Source: JAURVT01 sp049059935 (lineage in GTDB: Bacteria; Actinomycetota; Actinomycetes; Propionibacteriales; Nocardioidaceae). Taken from it: DNA of 64,000 nt. How positions within the stretch are numbered: the first letter of the stretch is position 1; each line of letters starts with the position of its first letter. Shown in pieces: positions 8,835 to 16,610 of this stretch. A program made the position numbers and the translations under genes. Location: NCBI RefSeq assembly GCF_049059935.1, contig NZ_JBMGQR010000012.1:1-64000 (forward strand), given 5' to 3'. Under the pieces are notes generated by a model. That model saw only the letters and a program-made list of their open reading frames with translations. It did not search any database and was not told the origin of the DNA.

Positions 8835-10511
8835 TCAGCGGGCGCGGGAGACGCGCGACTCGTCCCAGACGGGGGTGTCGGACTCGTAGACCGAGCCGTC
8901 GGAGCCGTAGACGAGGAAGCGGTCGAACCCGCGGGCGAACCAGCGGTCGTGGGTGACGGCGACGACCGTGCCGTCGAACGACGCCAGGCCCTCCTCCAGC
9001 GCCTCCGCGGACTGGACGTCGAGGTTGTCGGTGGGCTCGTCGAGCAGCAGCAGGGTGGCACCGGACAGCTCGAGCAGCAGGATCTGGAAGCGTGCCTGCT
9101 GCCCGCCCGACAGCTGCTCGAACGCCTGCTCGGCGGCGTGCGCGAGCTCGTACCGGTCGAGGGTGCGGGCCGCCTTCTCGCGGTCCATCCCGGCGCGGTG
9201 GTCGTCGCCGCGGCCGAGCACCTGCAGCAGCGTGCGTCCGACCAGCTCGGGGTGGTCGTGCACCTGGTCGAACCAGCCCGGACGCACGCGCGCGCCGAGC
9301 TTGGCGCGGCCCGTGTGGCGCACGGGGTCCATCGGACGCTCGCCCACGGGCTGGTGCTCGACGTCGGGGTCGCTGCCGCCGGCGGCGAGCAGGCGCAGGA
9401 AGTGCGACTTGCCCGACCCGTTCGAGCCGAGCACGGCCACGCGCTCGCCGTACCAGAGCTCGAGGTCGAAGGGCTTCATCAGGCCGGTGAGCTCGAGGTC
9501 CTCGCAGACGACGGCACGCTTGCCCGTCCGGCCACCCGTCAGGCGCATGACGACGTTCTGCTCGCGCGGCACGGCCTGCGGCGGACCGGCCTCCTCGAAC
9601 TTGGCCAGCCGCGTCTTGGCCGCCTGGTAGCGGCTGGCGAGCCCGTCGTTGTAGGCCGCCTTGTTCTTGTACATGAGCATCAGCTCGCGCAGCTTGACGT
9701 GCTCCTCGTCCCAACGCCGGCGCAGCTCCTCGAACCGCTCGAAGCGGGCCTTGCGCGCGTCGTGGTACGACCCGAAGCCGCCGGGGTGCACCCACAGCGA
9801 GTTGCCCGCGGCACCGAGCTCGACGGTCGCGACGCGCGTCGCGGTGTTGGCCAGCAGCTCACGGTCGTGGCTGACGTACAGGACGGTCTTGGGCGACGCG
9901 GCGAGGCGCTCCTCGAGCCAGCGCTTGCCGGGCACGTCGAGGAAGTTGTCGGGCTCGTCGAGCAGCAGCACCTCGTCGGGCCCGCGCAGCAGCGCCTCGA
10001 GGACGAGCCGCTTCTGCTCGCCGCCCGACAACGTGTCGAGGTCGCGGAACCGCGCGCGGTCGAAGCCGACGCCGAGGGCCTCGGTGCAGCAGGCGTCCCA
10101 CATCACCTCGGTGTCGTAGCCGCCCGCGTCGGCGTACTCGGCGAGGAGCGTGGCGTAGCGCATCTGGGTGCGCTCGTCGTCGGTCTCCATGAGCGCGAGC
10201 TCGACCTCGTCGACGGCGGCCGCCGCGGCGCGCACCCGCGGCGGGGCGACCGACAGCAGCAGGTCACGGACGTCCTGGCTGCCGCGTCCGACCACCTGGC
10301 GCATGACGCCGAGCCCGCCCGAGCGCGTCACGGTGCCGGCGTGCGGCGCCAGCTCGCCGGTGACGATGCGCAGGAGCGTCGTCTTGCCCGCGCCGTTGGA
10401 GCCGACGAGCGCGACCTTGGCGCCGTCGCCGACCCGCAGCCCGACGTCGTCGAGCAGCACCCGGCCGTCCGGCAGCTCGTAGCGGATGCCGCTCAGCTCG
10501 ACGTGACCCAT
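8835..10511 (-). CDS. ABC-F family ATPase (ribosome-associated, no membrane domain)
   Basis: Soluble protein of 558 residues with two ATP-binding cassettes. The first has GSNGAGKTTLL (Walker A), LSGGEQKRL (signature) and VLLLDEPDNFLD (Walker B). The second has GSNGSGKSHFL, LSGGQQARFQ and LLLLDEPTDNLD. The charged linker between them (about residues 240-320, with HVKLRELMLMYKNKAAY) is the interdomain linker that ABC-F proteins insert toward the peptidyl-transferase centre. Family members aid translation or give resistance to ribosome-targeting antibiotics; which applies here is unknown. The start ATG lies inside a 12-bp hairpin (10507-10537) whose loop carries the ribosome-binding site. Confidence 0.93.
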   Translation of the reverse strand: MGHVELSGIRYELPDGRVLLDDVGLRVGDGAKVALVGSNGAGKTTLLRIVTGELAPHAGTVTRSGGLGVMRQVVGRGSQDVRDLLLSVAPPRVRAAAAAVDEVELALMETDDERTQMRYATLLAEYADAGGYDTEVMWDACCTEALGVGFDRARFRDLDTLSGGEQKRLVLEALLRGPDEVLLLDEPDNFLDVPGKRWLEERLAASPKTVLYVSHDRELLANTATRVATVELGAAGNSLWVHPGGFGSYHDARKARFERFEELRRRWDEEHVKLRELMLMYKNKAAYNDGLASRYQAAKTRLAKFEEAGPPQAVPREQNVVMRLTGGRTGKRAVVCEDLELTGLMKPFDLELWYGERVAVLGSNGSGKSHFLRLLAAGGSDPDVEHQPVGERPMDPVRHTGRAKLGARVRPGWFDQVHDHPELVGRTLLQVLGRGDDHRAGMDREKAARTLDRYELAHAAEQAFEQLSGGQQARFQILLLELSGATLLLLDEPTDNLDVQSAEALEEGLASFDGTVVAVTHDRWFARGFDRFLVYGSDGSVYESDTPVWDESRVSRAR

Positions 10512-10537
10512 GGGTCCGAGTCTCCCGGACCCATGGG
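10507..10537 (-). promoter_or_regulatory. Hairpin enclosing the ABC-F start codon and ribosome-binding site
   Basis: A perfect 12-bp stem (10507-10518 with 10526-10537) has a 7-nt loop. On the minus strand the loop supplies GGAGACT, the likely ribosome-binding site, and the ATG (10511-10509) is base-paired in the stem. The upstream gene stops at 10540, three bases before the stem, so a ribosome finishing that gene would open it. It may gate translation of the ABC-F gene or terminate the upstream gene. Confidence 0.7.
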
Positions 10538-10539
10538 CG

Positions 10540-11763
10540 TCAGCGCACCTGCTTTGCGTGCCCGTCGTCGGTGATCCGCACCTCGTCGAGCACCTGGCCG
10601 ACGCCACGACTGGTGGTCGATCCCTTGCCCTTGGCGCTCACGACGGCGCGGAACGTCAGGGTGCTGCCCGAGACGGTCACGGTGCCGTAGGTGGACGTCC
10701 GGTCCGCCGCGACCTTGCGGACGGCTCCGTTGCGGGTGAAGTCGTTGGCCGACGCCGGGGCCAGCGGGTAGTACTTGGGCCCGGAGTTCATCGTCACGTA
10801 CTGCGGGCCGTCGGGGCGGACGTACCCGCGCGTGTAGACGTGGTCGTGGCCGGTGAGCACGAGGTCGACGTCCCTCCGCTCAAGGATCGGGCCCCAGGCC
10901 CTGCGCACGGACGGGTCCACGCGGTCGCCGCGTCCGGCGTACACCGGCTGGTGGAAGGCGACGACCGTCCAGCGCGACGGGTTGGTGCGGGCCGCGAGGT
11001 CGAGGAAGGCGGTCTGCTCCTTCAGCTTGCGGTTGCCGTCGAGGACGATGACGCGCACGCCCTGGTAGTCGGTCCAGTACCAGGTGCTGCCCTGGCCCTT
11101 CACGCCGTTGCGCGCGCCCTCGGTGTGCGCGCGGTGGGCCTTTGCGGTGCGGTCGGCGCGGTACTCGTGGTTGCCGGCGACGGCCACCAGCGGCACCCGG
11201 CTGACGCGCGGGCCGAGCGCGTCGAACGCCTGGTCCCACTGCGCGTCCGACGACGGGGTGTTGACGAGGTCGCCGAGCTGCAGGACGAAGCGGGCGCGCG
11301 GCTCGTCGGCGAACGCCCGCCGGGTGACGGCGGTGAGCGAGCTGCGGATCGACTTCTGCGCGTCACCGAGCACCACGAACGAGTAGGGGGCGGCGTCGGC
11401 CCGGGCCGTGGTGAAGGTGCGCACCGGGCTCCAGCCGCGCCTGCTGCCGACCTTGTAGCGATACGCCGTGCCGGCACGCAGACCCGTCACCGTGACGCTC
11501 AGGTGGCGGGCGCTGCCGATGCGTCGCGTCTTGGTGGAGCGCACGCTGCGGGTGCCGCCGGGCCCGGCGACCACCACCCGACCGGCCCTCGCGCTGGTGC
11601 GCCACGTGAACGTCTGCGAGGTCGCCGGTGCCGCGGTGGGGCTCAGGACGACGCGGTCGGGGTGGACCCGGGGGCGCACGGCCTGCGAGGGGGCGGCCAC
11701 CAGCGCGGCGGGGACGGCCGCGGCGAGCAGGCCGACGACGACGGCGCGCAGGGGATGCTTCAC
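10540..11763 (-). CDS. Secreted purple-acid-phosphatase-like metallophosphoesterase
   Basis: Predicted exported enzyme of 407 residues that hydrolyses phosphate esters. A signal peptide (VKHPLRAVVVGLLAAAVPA, cleavage near PSQAV) precedes a fibronectin-like purple acid phosphatase N-terminal domain (VTGLRAGTAYRYKVGS). The calcineurin-like core follows with metal-binding motifs VLGDAQKS, LQLGDLVN, AGNHEY, AFHQPVY and LTGHDHVYTRGY. The first motif reads GDAQ rather than the more usual GDxG. The GTG start has a TACCGT box (11775-11770) six bases upstream and no Shine-Dalgarno sequence, indicating a leaderless mRNA. Confidence 0.92.
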   Translation of the reverse strand: MKHPLRAVVVGLLAAAVPAALVAAPSQAVRPRVHPDRVVLSPTAAPATSQTFTWRTSARAGRVVVAGPGGTRSVRSTKTRRIGSARHLSVTVTGLRAGTAYRYKVGSRRGWSPVRTFTTARADAAPYSFVVLGDAQKSIRSSLTAVTRRAFADEPRARFVLQLGDLVNTPSSDAQWDQAFDALGPRVSRVPLVAVAGNHEYRADRTAKAHRAHTEGARNGVKGQGSTWYWTDYQGVRVIVLDGNRKLKEQTAFLDLAARTNPSRWTVVAFHQPVYAGRGDRVDPSVRRAWGPILERRDVDLVLTGHDHVYTRGYVRPDGPQYVTMNSGPKYYPLAPASANDFTRNGAVRKVAADRTSTYGTVTVSGSTLTFRAVVSAKGKGSTTSRGVGQVLDEVRITDDGHAKQVR

Positions 11764-11829
11764 CCGACGACGGTAGCAACGCCGCGTCCGGTTCGTCCCG
11801 ACCTTGCGGGATCGCCTAGGTTGACGGGC

Positions 11830-12645
11830 GTGCGCTGGCGACTCGACGTGTCCTACGACGGTGCCGGGTTCCACGGCTGGGCCACGCAGCCCGGCCTGCG
11901 CACCGTCCAGGAGACGATCGAGGACGCGTTGGCGATGGTGCTGCGCCTGCCCGAGCCGGCCCGTCTGACGTGCGCCGGCCGCACCGACACCGGCGTCCAC
12001 GCGCGGGGACAGGTGGTGCACGTCGACCTGGACGCCCTGGACGAGCAGCCCGAGCCCGAGCGCCTGCTGCGTCGCCTCGCCCGCGTGCTGCCGCCCGACG
12101 TCCGCGTGCGCGCCGTCCGGCACGCCGCACCGGGCTTCGACGCCCGCTTCTCCGCGCTCCGGCGCCGCTACGCGTACCGGATCTGCGACACCACCGCCGG
12201 CCCCGACCCCCTCGTCCGCGCGCACGTCGTCGACCACCGCCGCCCACTCGACGTCGACGCCATGGACGCCGCCGGCGCCCACCTCCTCGGCGAGCACGAC
12301 TTCGCCTCGTTCTGCAAGCGGCGCGAGGGCGCGACGACGGTGCGCCGGCTGCTGCGGCTGTCGACCGTCCGCCGCCCCGACGACGTCCTCGAGACCACCG
12401 TCGTCGCCGACGCGTTCTGCCACTCGATGGTCCGCTCGCTGATGGGCGCGCTGGTCGCCGTCGGCGAGGGACGCTTCGAGCCCGCCTGGGCCGCCGAGGT
12501 GCTCGCCGGCCGCACCCGCGCCCCGCAGGTCACCGTGATGCCCGCGCACGGCCTCACGCTCGAGGAGGTCGTCTACCCCTCGGACGCCGACCTCGCCTCC
12601 CGCGCCCACGAGACCCGTCGCCGACGCGACGAGCCGCCCGCCTGA
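11830..12645 (+). CDS. truA: tRNA pseudouridine(38-40) synthase
   Basis: Isomerises uridines 38-40 in the anticodon arm of many tRNAs. The 271-residue protein has the TruA signatures LDVSYDGAGFHGWATQPGLR and RTDTGVHARGQV, where the Asp of RTDTG is catalytic, plus the C-terminal segment FCHSMVRSLMGALV. GTG at 11830 is preceded by TAGGTT (11817-11822) with a 7-nt gap, the leaderless signature, so the longer open frame upstream is not used. In many actinobacteria truA follows rplQ; here it stands alone beside a divergent phosphatase gene. Confidence 0.96.
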   Translation: MRWRLDVSYDGAGFHGWATQPGLRTVQETIEDALAMVLRLPEPARLTCAGRTDTGVHARGQVVHVDLDALDEQPEPERLLRRLARVLPPDVRVRAVRHAAPGFDARFSALRRRYAYRICDTTAGPDPLVRAHVVDHRRPLDVDAMDAAGAHLLGEHDFASFCKRREGATTVRRLLRLSTVRRPDDVLETTVVADAFCHSMVRSLMGALVAVGEGRFEPAWAAEVLAGRTRAPQVTVMPAHGLTLEEVVYPSDADLASRAHETRRRRDEPPA

Positions 12646-12686
12646 CCCTCGGCCCACACCTGCCGCCCGCTCCCTCCCCCGCCCGC

Positions 12687-12764
12687 CGAGTGGCGCAGAA
12701 CCGGGCCGACACGCCGACGAGGACCCCGATCCTGCGCCACTCGGGCACAGGCTTGCGCCACTCG
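12687..12764. repeat. Three copies of an 11-mer (TGCGCCACTCG)
   Basis: TGCGCCACTCG occurs at 12733-12743 and 12754-12764 in direct orientation, exactly 21 bp or two helical turns apart, and once inverted at 12687-12697. All lie in the 201-bp gap between truA and the PspC gene. The spacing suggests protein binding on one face of the helix, or a dispersed intergenic repeat. Confidence 0.6.
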
Positions 12765-12846
12765 ACGCGAACGCGCGGCGGCGTGTGTGGAGCCGTCCGG
12801 CAGACTGGTCGTCCCGATCCCGATGCAGAAGGCAAGGTGCTTCACG

Positions 12847-13029
12847 ATGCCCGCAGGTCTCGTCCGTCCCCGTCGCAAGGTCATCGCCGGCGTCTGTGCC
12901 GGGCTCGCGCAGCGCTTCGGCCTGTCGCCGACGCTGGTGCGCGTCGCGTTCGTCCTCAGCTGCGTGCTGCCCGGGCCGCAGTTCGTGGTCTACCTGATCC
13001 TCTGGCTGATCATGCCCAAGGAGAAGTGA
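12847..13029 (+). CDS. Small PspC-domain membrane protein
   Basis: Protein of 60 residues: LVRPRRKVIAGVCAGLAQRF, then GLSPTLVRVAFVLSCVLPG and one membrane segment ending YLILWLIMPKEK. This is a minimal PspC domain with a short cytoplasmic start and a single helix. PspC-type proteins are linked to envelope-stress sensing. The ATG at 12847 is preferred because AAGGTG lies about 8 bases upstream; an in-frame ATG at 12823 would add eight residues. It is followed 5 bp later by the YjbR-like gene, probably in the same transcript. Confidence 0.88.
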   Translation: MPAGLVRPRRKVIAGVCAGLAQRFGLSPTLVRVAFVLSCVLPGPQFVVYLILWLIMPKEK

Positions 13030-13034
13030 GGCCG

Positions 13035-13376
13035 ATGGCCACCTGGGAGGACGTCGTCGCGCACGCGTCCGCCCTGCCCGGCGCCGAGGTGTCCACCTGG
13101 TACCGGACGCCGGCCGTGAAGGTCGGCGGCAAGGGCTTCGTCCGCCTCCGCGACGAGGCGGACGGGGCCCTGGTGGTGCTGTGCGGGCTCGCCGAGAAGG
13201 AGGCGCTGCTCGCGTCGGGCGACCCCGCGTTCTTCACCACCGCCCACTACGACGGCCACGGCTCGGTGCTCGTCCACCTCGACCGCGTCGACGACGCGCA
13301 GCTGCGCGAGCTGGTCACCGAGGCGTGGCGGACGCGCGCCCCGGCACGGGTGCGCCAGGAGCTGGACGACGCGTGA
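13035..13376 (+). CDS. MmcQ/YjbR-family protein
   Basis: Cytosolic protein of 113 residues of the YjbR fold (PF04237), which has a double-wing DNA-binding-like structure. Recognisable segments are MATWEDVVAHASALPGAEV, VGGKGFVRLRD and the C-terminal LRELVTEAWRTRAP. Members are abundant in actinobacteria, and no reaction is established. It is the middle gene of a PspC-YjbR-methyltransferase run; its stop overlaps the next start (GTGA). Confidence 0.88.
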   Translation: MATWEDVVAHASALPGAEVSTWYRTPAVKVGGKGFVRLRDEADGALVVLCGLAEKEALLASGDPAFFTTAHYDGHGSVLVHLDRVDDAQLRELVTEAWRTRAPARVRQELDDA

Positions 13377-13975
13377 GCGGCCACTACTTCGACGCCGAGC
13401 CGGGGGTCGCCGACCGTCGCGCCACGATCGACACGCACGTGTGGGGGCGCGACCTGGCGTTCACCACCGCCAGCGGCGTGTTCTCGCGCGACGGCCTCGA
13501 CAAGGCCACCGACGTGCTGCTGCGCGCGAGCGCTCCCCCGACGCAGGCCCGGACGCTGCTCGACCTCGGCTGCGGCTGGGGGCCGATCGCGTGCGCGGTG
13601 GCGGTCGCGTCACCGTCCACCACCGTGTGGGCCGTCGACACCAACGAGCGCGCCCGCGAGCTCACGTCGGCCAACGCCGAGGCGCACGGCGTCGCCGACC
13701 GGGTGCGCGTCGCCGCGCCCGACGAGGTGCCGCCCGACGTCGTGTTCGACGCCCTGTGGTCCAACCCGCCCATCCGCATCGGCAAGGCGGCGCTGCACGA
13801 CCTCCTGCTCACCTGGCTCCCCCGTCTCGCCCCGGACGGCCACGCGCGCCTGGTGGTCGGCAAGAACCTCGGGGCCGACTCGCTCCAGCGCTGGCTCGGC
13901 GAGCAGGGCTGGCCCACCGACCGCGAGACCAGCCAGAAGGGGTTCCGCGTACTCGTGACGCGTCGCGCGTCCTGA
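13373..13975 (+). CDS. Class I SAM-dependent methyltransferase (RsmC-like)
   Basis: Methyltransferase of 200 residues. LLDLGCGWGPIACAVA is the SAM-binding motif I, VWAVDTNERA the acidic end of strand beta2, and DALWSNPPIRIG contains the NPPI motif typical of enzymes that methylate guanine exocyclic N2 or related amines in nucleic acids. It closely resembles the C-terminal domain of RsmC (16S rRNA m2G1207) without the N-terminal half, as is normal for actinobacterial homologues. GTG overlaps the YjbR stop. A perfect 28-bp hairpin starts 8 bp after its stop. Confidence 0.9.
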   Translation: MSGHYFDAEPGVADRRATIDTHVWGRDLAFTTASGVFSRDGLDKATDVLLRASAPPTQARTLLDLGCGWGPIACAVAVASPSTTVWAVDTNERARELTSANAEAHGVADRVRVAAPDEVPPDVVFDALWSNPPIRIGKAALHDLLLTWLPRLAPDGHARLVVGKNLGADSLQRWLGEQGWPTDRETSQKGFRVLVTRRAS

Positions 13976-13983
13976 CCCGGTGA

Positions 13984-14030
13984 CGGATTCCCAGGTATAC
14001 CTGGGAATCCGCGCCCGCCACGGAGAACTT
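13984..14030 (+). repeat. Hairpin repeat module, left copy
   Basis: A perfect 28-bp palindrome (13984-14011, core TTCCCAGGTATACCTGGGAA) is followed after 6 nt by CCACGGAGAACTT (14018-14030). The same design recurs in inverted orientation at 14584-14630. By position the palindrome can act as a bidirectional terminator between the convergent methyltransferase and phosphatase genes, but the appended 19-bp block is not needed for that. A second imperfect hairpin (14019-14056, arms CACGGAGA and TCTCCGTG) overlaps it. Confidence 0.8.
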
Positions 14031-14086
14031 CCCGGGTACCGGGACAGATCTCCGTGCCCAGTGGGGCGCGTGGGACGAGCGCGACG

Positions 14087-14524
14087 TCAGACGCGCCCCG
14101 CCGCGAACCGGTGCACCCACCGACGCTGCCCGGGCGTCTCGACGGCGCGCGGGTCGTGGCCGTCGCGGACGAGCGCGACCGCGTCGTCGGGTCCCAGCCC
14201 GTCGAGCACGGCCAGGCAGGCGAGCGCCGTCCCCGTCCGTCCCCGGCCTCCCGGGCACGCCACCTCGACCCGCTCGTGCGCCGACCGCGTCCACGCCTCG
14301 GTGAGCGCCACGCGCGCGTCGGCGGCGTCGAGCGGCACCCAGAAGTCGGGCCACCGCACCCATCGGTGGCTCCACGGGACGGCCGGCGGACGCGTCCACC
14401 CGAGGTAGAGGCCGTGCTCGGGCCGATGGCCGCCGGGCACCGGTCGTCGCAGCGACCGCCCGCGCACCACGCGTCCCGACGGCAGCGCGAGCGCGCCCTC
14501 GTCGGAGCCCGGACGCCACGTCAT
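14087..14524 (-). CDS. Small protein-tyrosine-phosphatase-like protein
   Basis: Cytosolic protein of 145 residues carrying the Cys-based phosphatase signature CPGGRGRTGTA (C-x5-R-T) at about residues 91-101. The usual preceding His is Ala (VEVACPGGRG). The protein is short for a dual-specificity or tyrosine phosphatase and contains a Trp-rich substrate-side segment (WSHRWVRWPDFWVPLD). Substrate unknown. The ATG at 14524 is preceded by CAGGAT with a 6-nt gap. The gene stands alone between two inverted copies of a hairpin module (13984-14030 and 14584-14632), so it looks like a discrete cassette. Confidence 0.8.
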   Translation of the reverse strand: MTWRPGSDEGALALPSGRVVRGRSLRRPVPGGHRPEHGLYLGWTRPPAVPWSHRWVRWPDFWVPLDAADARVALTEAWTRSAHERVEVACPGGRGRTGTALACLAVLDGLGPDDAVALVRDGHDPRAVETPGQRRWVHRFAAGRV

Positions 14525-14583
14525 GCCCCCATCCTGCGGTCCCACCCGTCCCACCTCCCCTGGTTTCCCGACGACACCCCGGA

Positions 14584-14632
14584 AAGTTCTCCGTGGTCCC
14601 GACGGTTTCCCAGGTGAACCTGGGAAACCGTC
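14584..14632 (-). repeat. Hairpin repeat module, right copy, inverted
   Basis: AAGTTCTCCGTGG (14584-14596) is the exact complement of the left-copy block. After 6 nt comes a perfect palindrome with 15-bp arms and a GA centre (14601-14632, arm GACGGTTTCCCAGGT). Relative to the left copy the stem has A-T replaced by T-A at the same pair, so base pairing is kept although the sequence changed. It begins 5 bp after the LysR stop (minus strand) and may double as that gene's terminator. Confidence 0.8.
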
Positions 14633-14637
14633 AGACC

Positions 14638-15537
14638 TCAGGCGTGGCGGGCGACGTGGGTGTCGGCGCAGGTGCGGAGGAGGTCGGTGACGCGGCGGAC
14701 GGCGAGGCGCTCGGCCCGGTCGGGGCGCGAGAGGGCGACGACGTGGCGCCCGGCGCGCACCGAGCGCAGGGGCAGGAGGGCGAACGCGTCGGACGGGGCG
14801 GTGGTGAAGCGGGGCAGCAGGGCGATGCCGTGGCCCGCCGCGACGAGCGCCTCGGTGGCGCGGATGTCGCGCAGCCGCTGGACGACGCGCGGCACCTGGC
14901 CCGTCCGGCGCGCGAGGTCCTGCAGCACGGTGTCGAACGGGAAGCCCTGGGGCACGCCGATCCAGTCGTGATCCATCAGGTCCGCCGGACGGACGGCGTC
15001 GCGTCCGGCCAGCGGGTGGCCGAGCGGCACCGCGACGTCGAGCGGCTCGCGCATCAGCGGCGTGACGCGCACGCGCGGATCGGGAGCCGGCGGCGTCAGG
15101 CCGTGGTTGAGGACCACGTCGTGGTGGGCGACCATCGCGCCGATCGCGTGCTCGGGCGCGTCCTGGTCGGTGCACACCAGGTCGATGCCGGTGCCGTCGA
15201 GGTCGCGCAGCAGCGCGGGGAAGAACATCGCCGCGGCGCTCGGGAACGCCGCGAGCGTCACGGTGCCGACGGCCTCGCCGACGAACGCGTCCCACCGCGC
15301 CCGCACGCGCGCCACGCTGGACGCGACGTCGACCGCGCCGTCGGCCAGCAGCAGCCCGGCGTCGGTCAGTCGCAGCCCACGCCCGTCGGGCTCCACCAGG
15401 CTGACGCCGAGCTCGCGCTGCAGCGTCTTGAGCTGCTGGGACACCGCGGACGGCGTGCGGTGCTGCGCCGCGGCGACGGCCGCGATGCTGCCGCGGTCGG
15501 CCAGCTCGCGCACCAGCTCGAGGTGCCTGAGGTCCAT
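14638..15537 (-). CDS. LysR-family transcriptional regulator
   Basis: DNA-binding regulator of 299 residues. The N-terminal winged helix is MDLRHLELVRELADRGSIAA with AAQHRTPSAVSQQLKTLQRE, then comes a periplasmic-binding-protein-like effector domain. The ATG at 15537 has TAGGCT (15549-15544) six bases upstream, so the transcript is probably leaderless. It is divergent from an EamA-family exporter across 95 bp, the classic arrangement in which a LysR protein controls the neighbouring transporter. Confidence 0.93.
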   Translation of the reverse strand: MDLRHLELVRELADRGSIAAVAAAQHRTPSAVSQQLKTLQRELGVSLVEPDGRGLRLTDAGLLLADGAVDVASSVARVRARWDAFVGEAVGTVTLAAFPSAAAMFFPALLRDLDGTGIDLVCTDQDAPEHAIGAMVAHHDVVLNHGLTPPAPDPRVRVTPLMREPLDVAVPLGHPLAGRDAVRPADLMDHDWIGVPQGFPFDTVLQDLARRTGQVPRVVQRLRDIRATEALVAAGHGIALLPRFTTAPSDAFALLPLRSVRAGRHVVALSRPDRAERLAVRRVTDLLRTCADTHVARHA

Positions 15538-15599
15538 CCCGGCAGCCTAGCGGCACCGTGAAGGTCACCTGAAGCATCACGTCACGACTATTCGCTTGT

Positions 15600-15614
15600 G
15601 CCGCACAGTGCGGC
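15600..15614. promoter_or_regulatory. Candidate LysR operator
   Basis: The inverted repeat GCCGCA-CAG-TGCGGC lies in the 95-bp divergent region between the LysR gene and the EamA gene, 19 bp before the exporter GTG. Position and symmetry suit a LysR-type binding site; no known consensus beyond dyad symmetry is claimed. Confidence 0.45.
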
Positions 15615-15632
15615 GCCACCAGGCTGGACCCC

Positions 15633-16544
15633 GTGAGCACCCGTGACCGCCTCCTCGCCGTGACGGTCGCCGTCGCGTGGGGGCTCAACTTCATCGCGAT
15701 CGACCAGGCCCTGACGCACTTCCCGCCGTTCCTGCTCGTCGCCGTCCGGTTCACGCTGATGGCCGTGCCGACGATCCTGCTCGTGCCGTGGCCGCGGGTG
15801 CGATGGACGTGGTGGCTGCTCTACGGCCTCGGCTTCGGGGTCCTGCAGTTCGGCTTCCTGTTCGTCGCGCTCGAGTCCGGGATGCCCACCGGCCTGGCCT
15901 CGCTGGTGCTCCAGAGCTCGGCGCCGTTCACCGTGCTGCTCGGCGCGGCGTTCCTGGGCGAGCGGCTGAGCCGGCGGCAGTCGCTGGGCATCGTGGTCGC
16001 CGTCGTCGGCCTGGCCGTCGTCGGGCTGCACCGCACGCAGGCGGCCTCGTGGGTGCCGTTCGCGCTGACGCTGTGCGCCGGGCTCGGCTGGGCGCTGGGC
16101 AACATCGGCAGCCGGCAGGCGCGTCCCGAGCAGCCGATGCACCTCATGCTCTGGATGACGGTGGTGCCGCCGGTGCCCATGCTCGCGATGTCGTGGGTGT
16201 TCGAGGGCCGCGACGCGATCACGTCGAGCCTGTCGACGATGTTCACCGCCGACGCCCTGCCGGCCCTGCTCGGCGTGGCCTACATCGTGCTGATCGGGAC
16301 GGTGCTCGGCTCGGGCATCTGGACGTCGCTGATGGCTCGGCACCCCTCGAGCGTCGTCGCCCCGTTCTCGATGCTCGTGCCCGTCGTCGGCATGACGGCC
16401 GCCGTGGTGCTGCTCGGCGAGCGCGTCGACGTGACCGAGGTGGCGGGCGCGGCACTCGTCGTCGCCGGCGTCGGATGGGCCTCGACGACGTCGCGACGAC
16501 GGCGCGTCGCCCGCACCGGGCTGGAGGAGCCCGTCCGCGTCTGA
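15633..16544 (+). CDS. EamA/DMT-family transporter
   Basis: Inner-membrane protein of 303 residues with about ten helices arranged as two EamA repeats. The first begins LLAVTVAVAWGLNFIAID and the second after WVPFALTLCAGLGWALGNIG. Family members export amino acids, metabolites or drugs; many relatives with this start are annotated as O-acetylserine/cysteine exporters. The GTG start gives VSTRDRLLAV. It is divergent from a LysR gene that probably regulates it. A hairpin terminator follows at 16548. Confidence 0.9.
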   Translation: MSTRDRLLAVTVAVAWGLNFIAIDQALTHFPPFLLVAVRFTLMAVPTILLVPWPRVRWTWWLLYGLGFGVLQFGFLFVALESGMPTGLASLVLQSSAPFTVLLGAAFLGERLSRRQSLGIVVAVVGLAVVGLHRTQAASWVPFALTLCAGLGWALGNIGSRQARPEQPMHLMLWMTVVPPVPMLAMSWVFEGRDAITSSLSTMFTADALPALLGVAYIVLIGTVLGSGIWTSLMARHPSSVVAPFSMLVPVVGMTAAVVLLGERVDVTEVAGAALVVAGVGWASTTSRRRRVARTGLEEPVRV

Positions 16545-16547
16545 GCA

Positions 16548-16589
16548 GACGAGGGCCCGGCCCCCCTGGGTGGGGAGCCGGGCCTCGTC
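16548..16589. terminator. Bidirectional terminator between the EamA gene and the cold-shock gene
   Basis: A GACGAGG...CCCGGC arm (16548-16561) pairs with GCCGGGCCTCGTC (16577-16589) with one bulged base. It lies between convergent stops at 16544 (+) and 16611 (-). Confidence 0.8.
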
Positions 16590-16610
16590 AGGTCGGTTCG
16601 GGTCCGTGGA

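Noticed and set aside
10507..10537. Plain intrinsic terminator of the phosphatase gene
   Set aside because: Possible, but there is no T-run and the stem includes the next start codon, so it was listed as regulatory instead.
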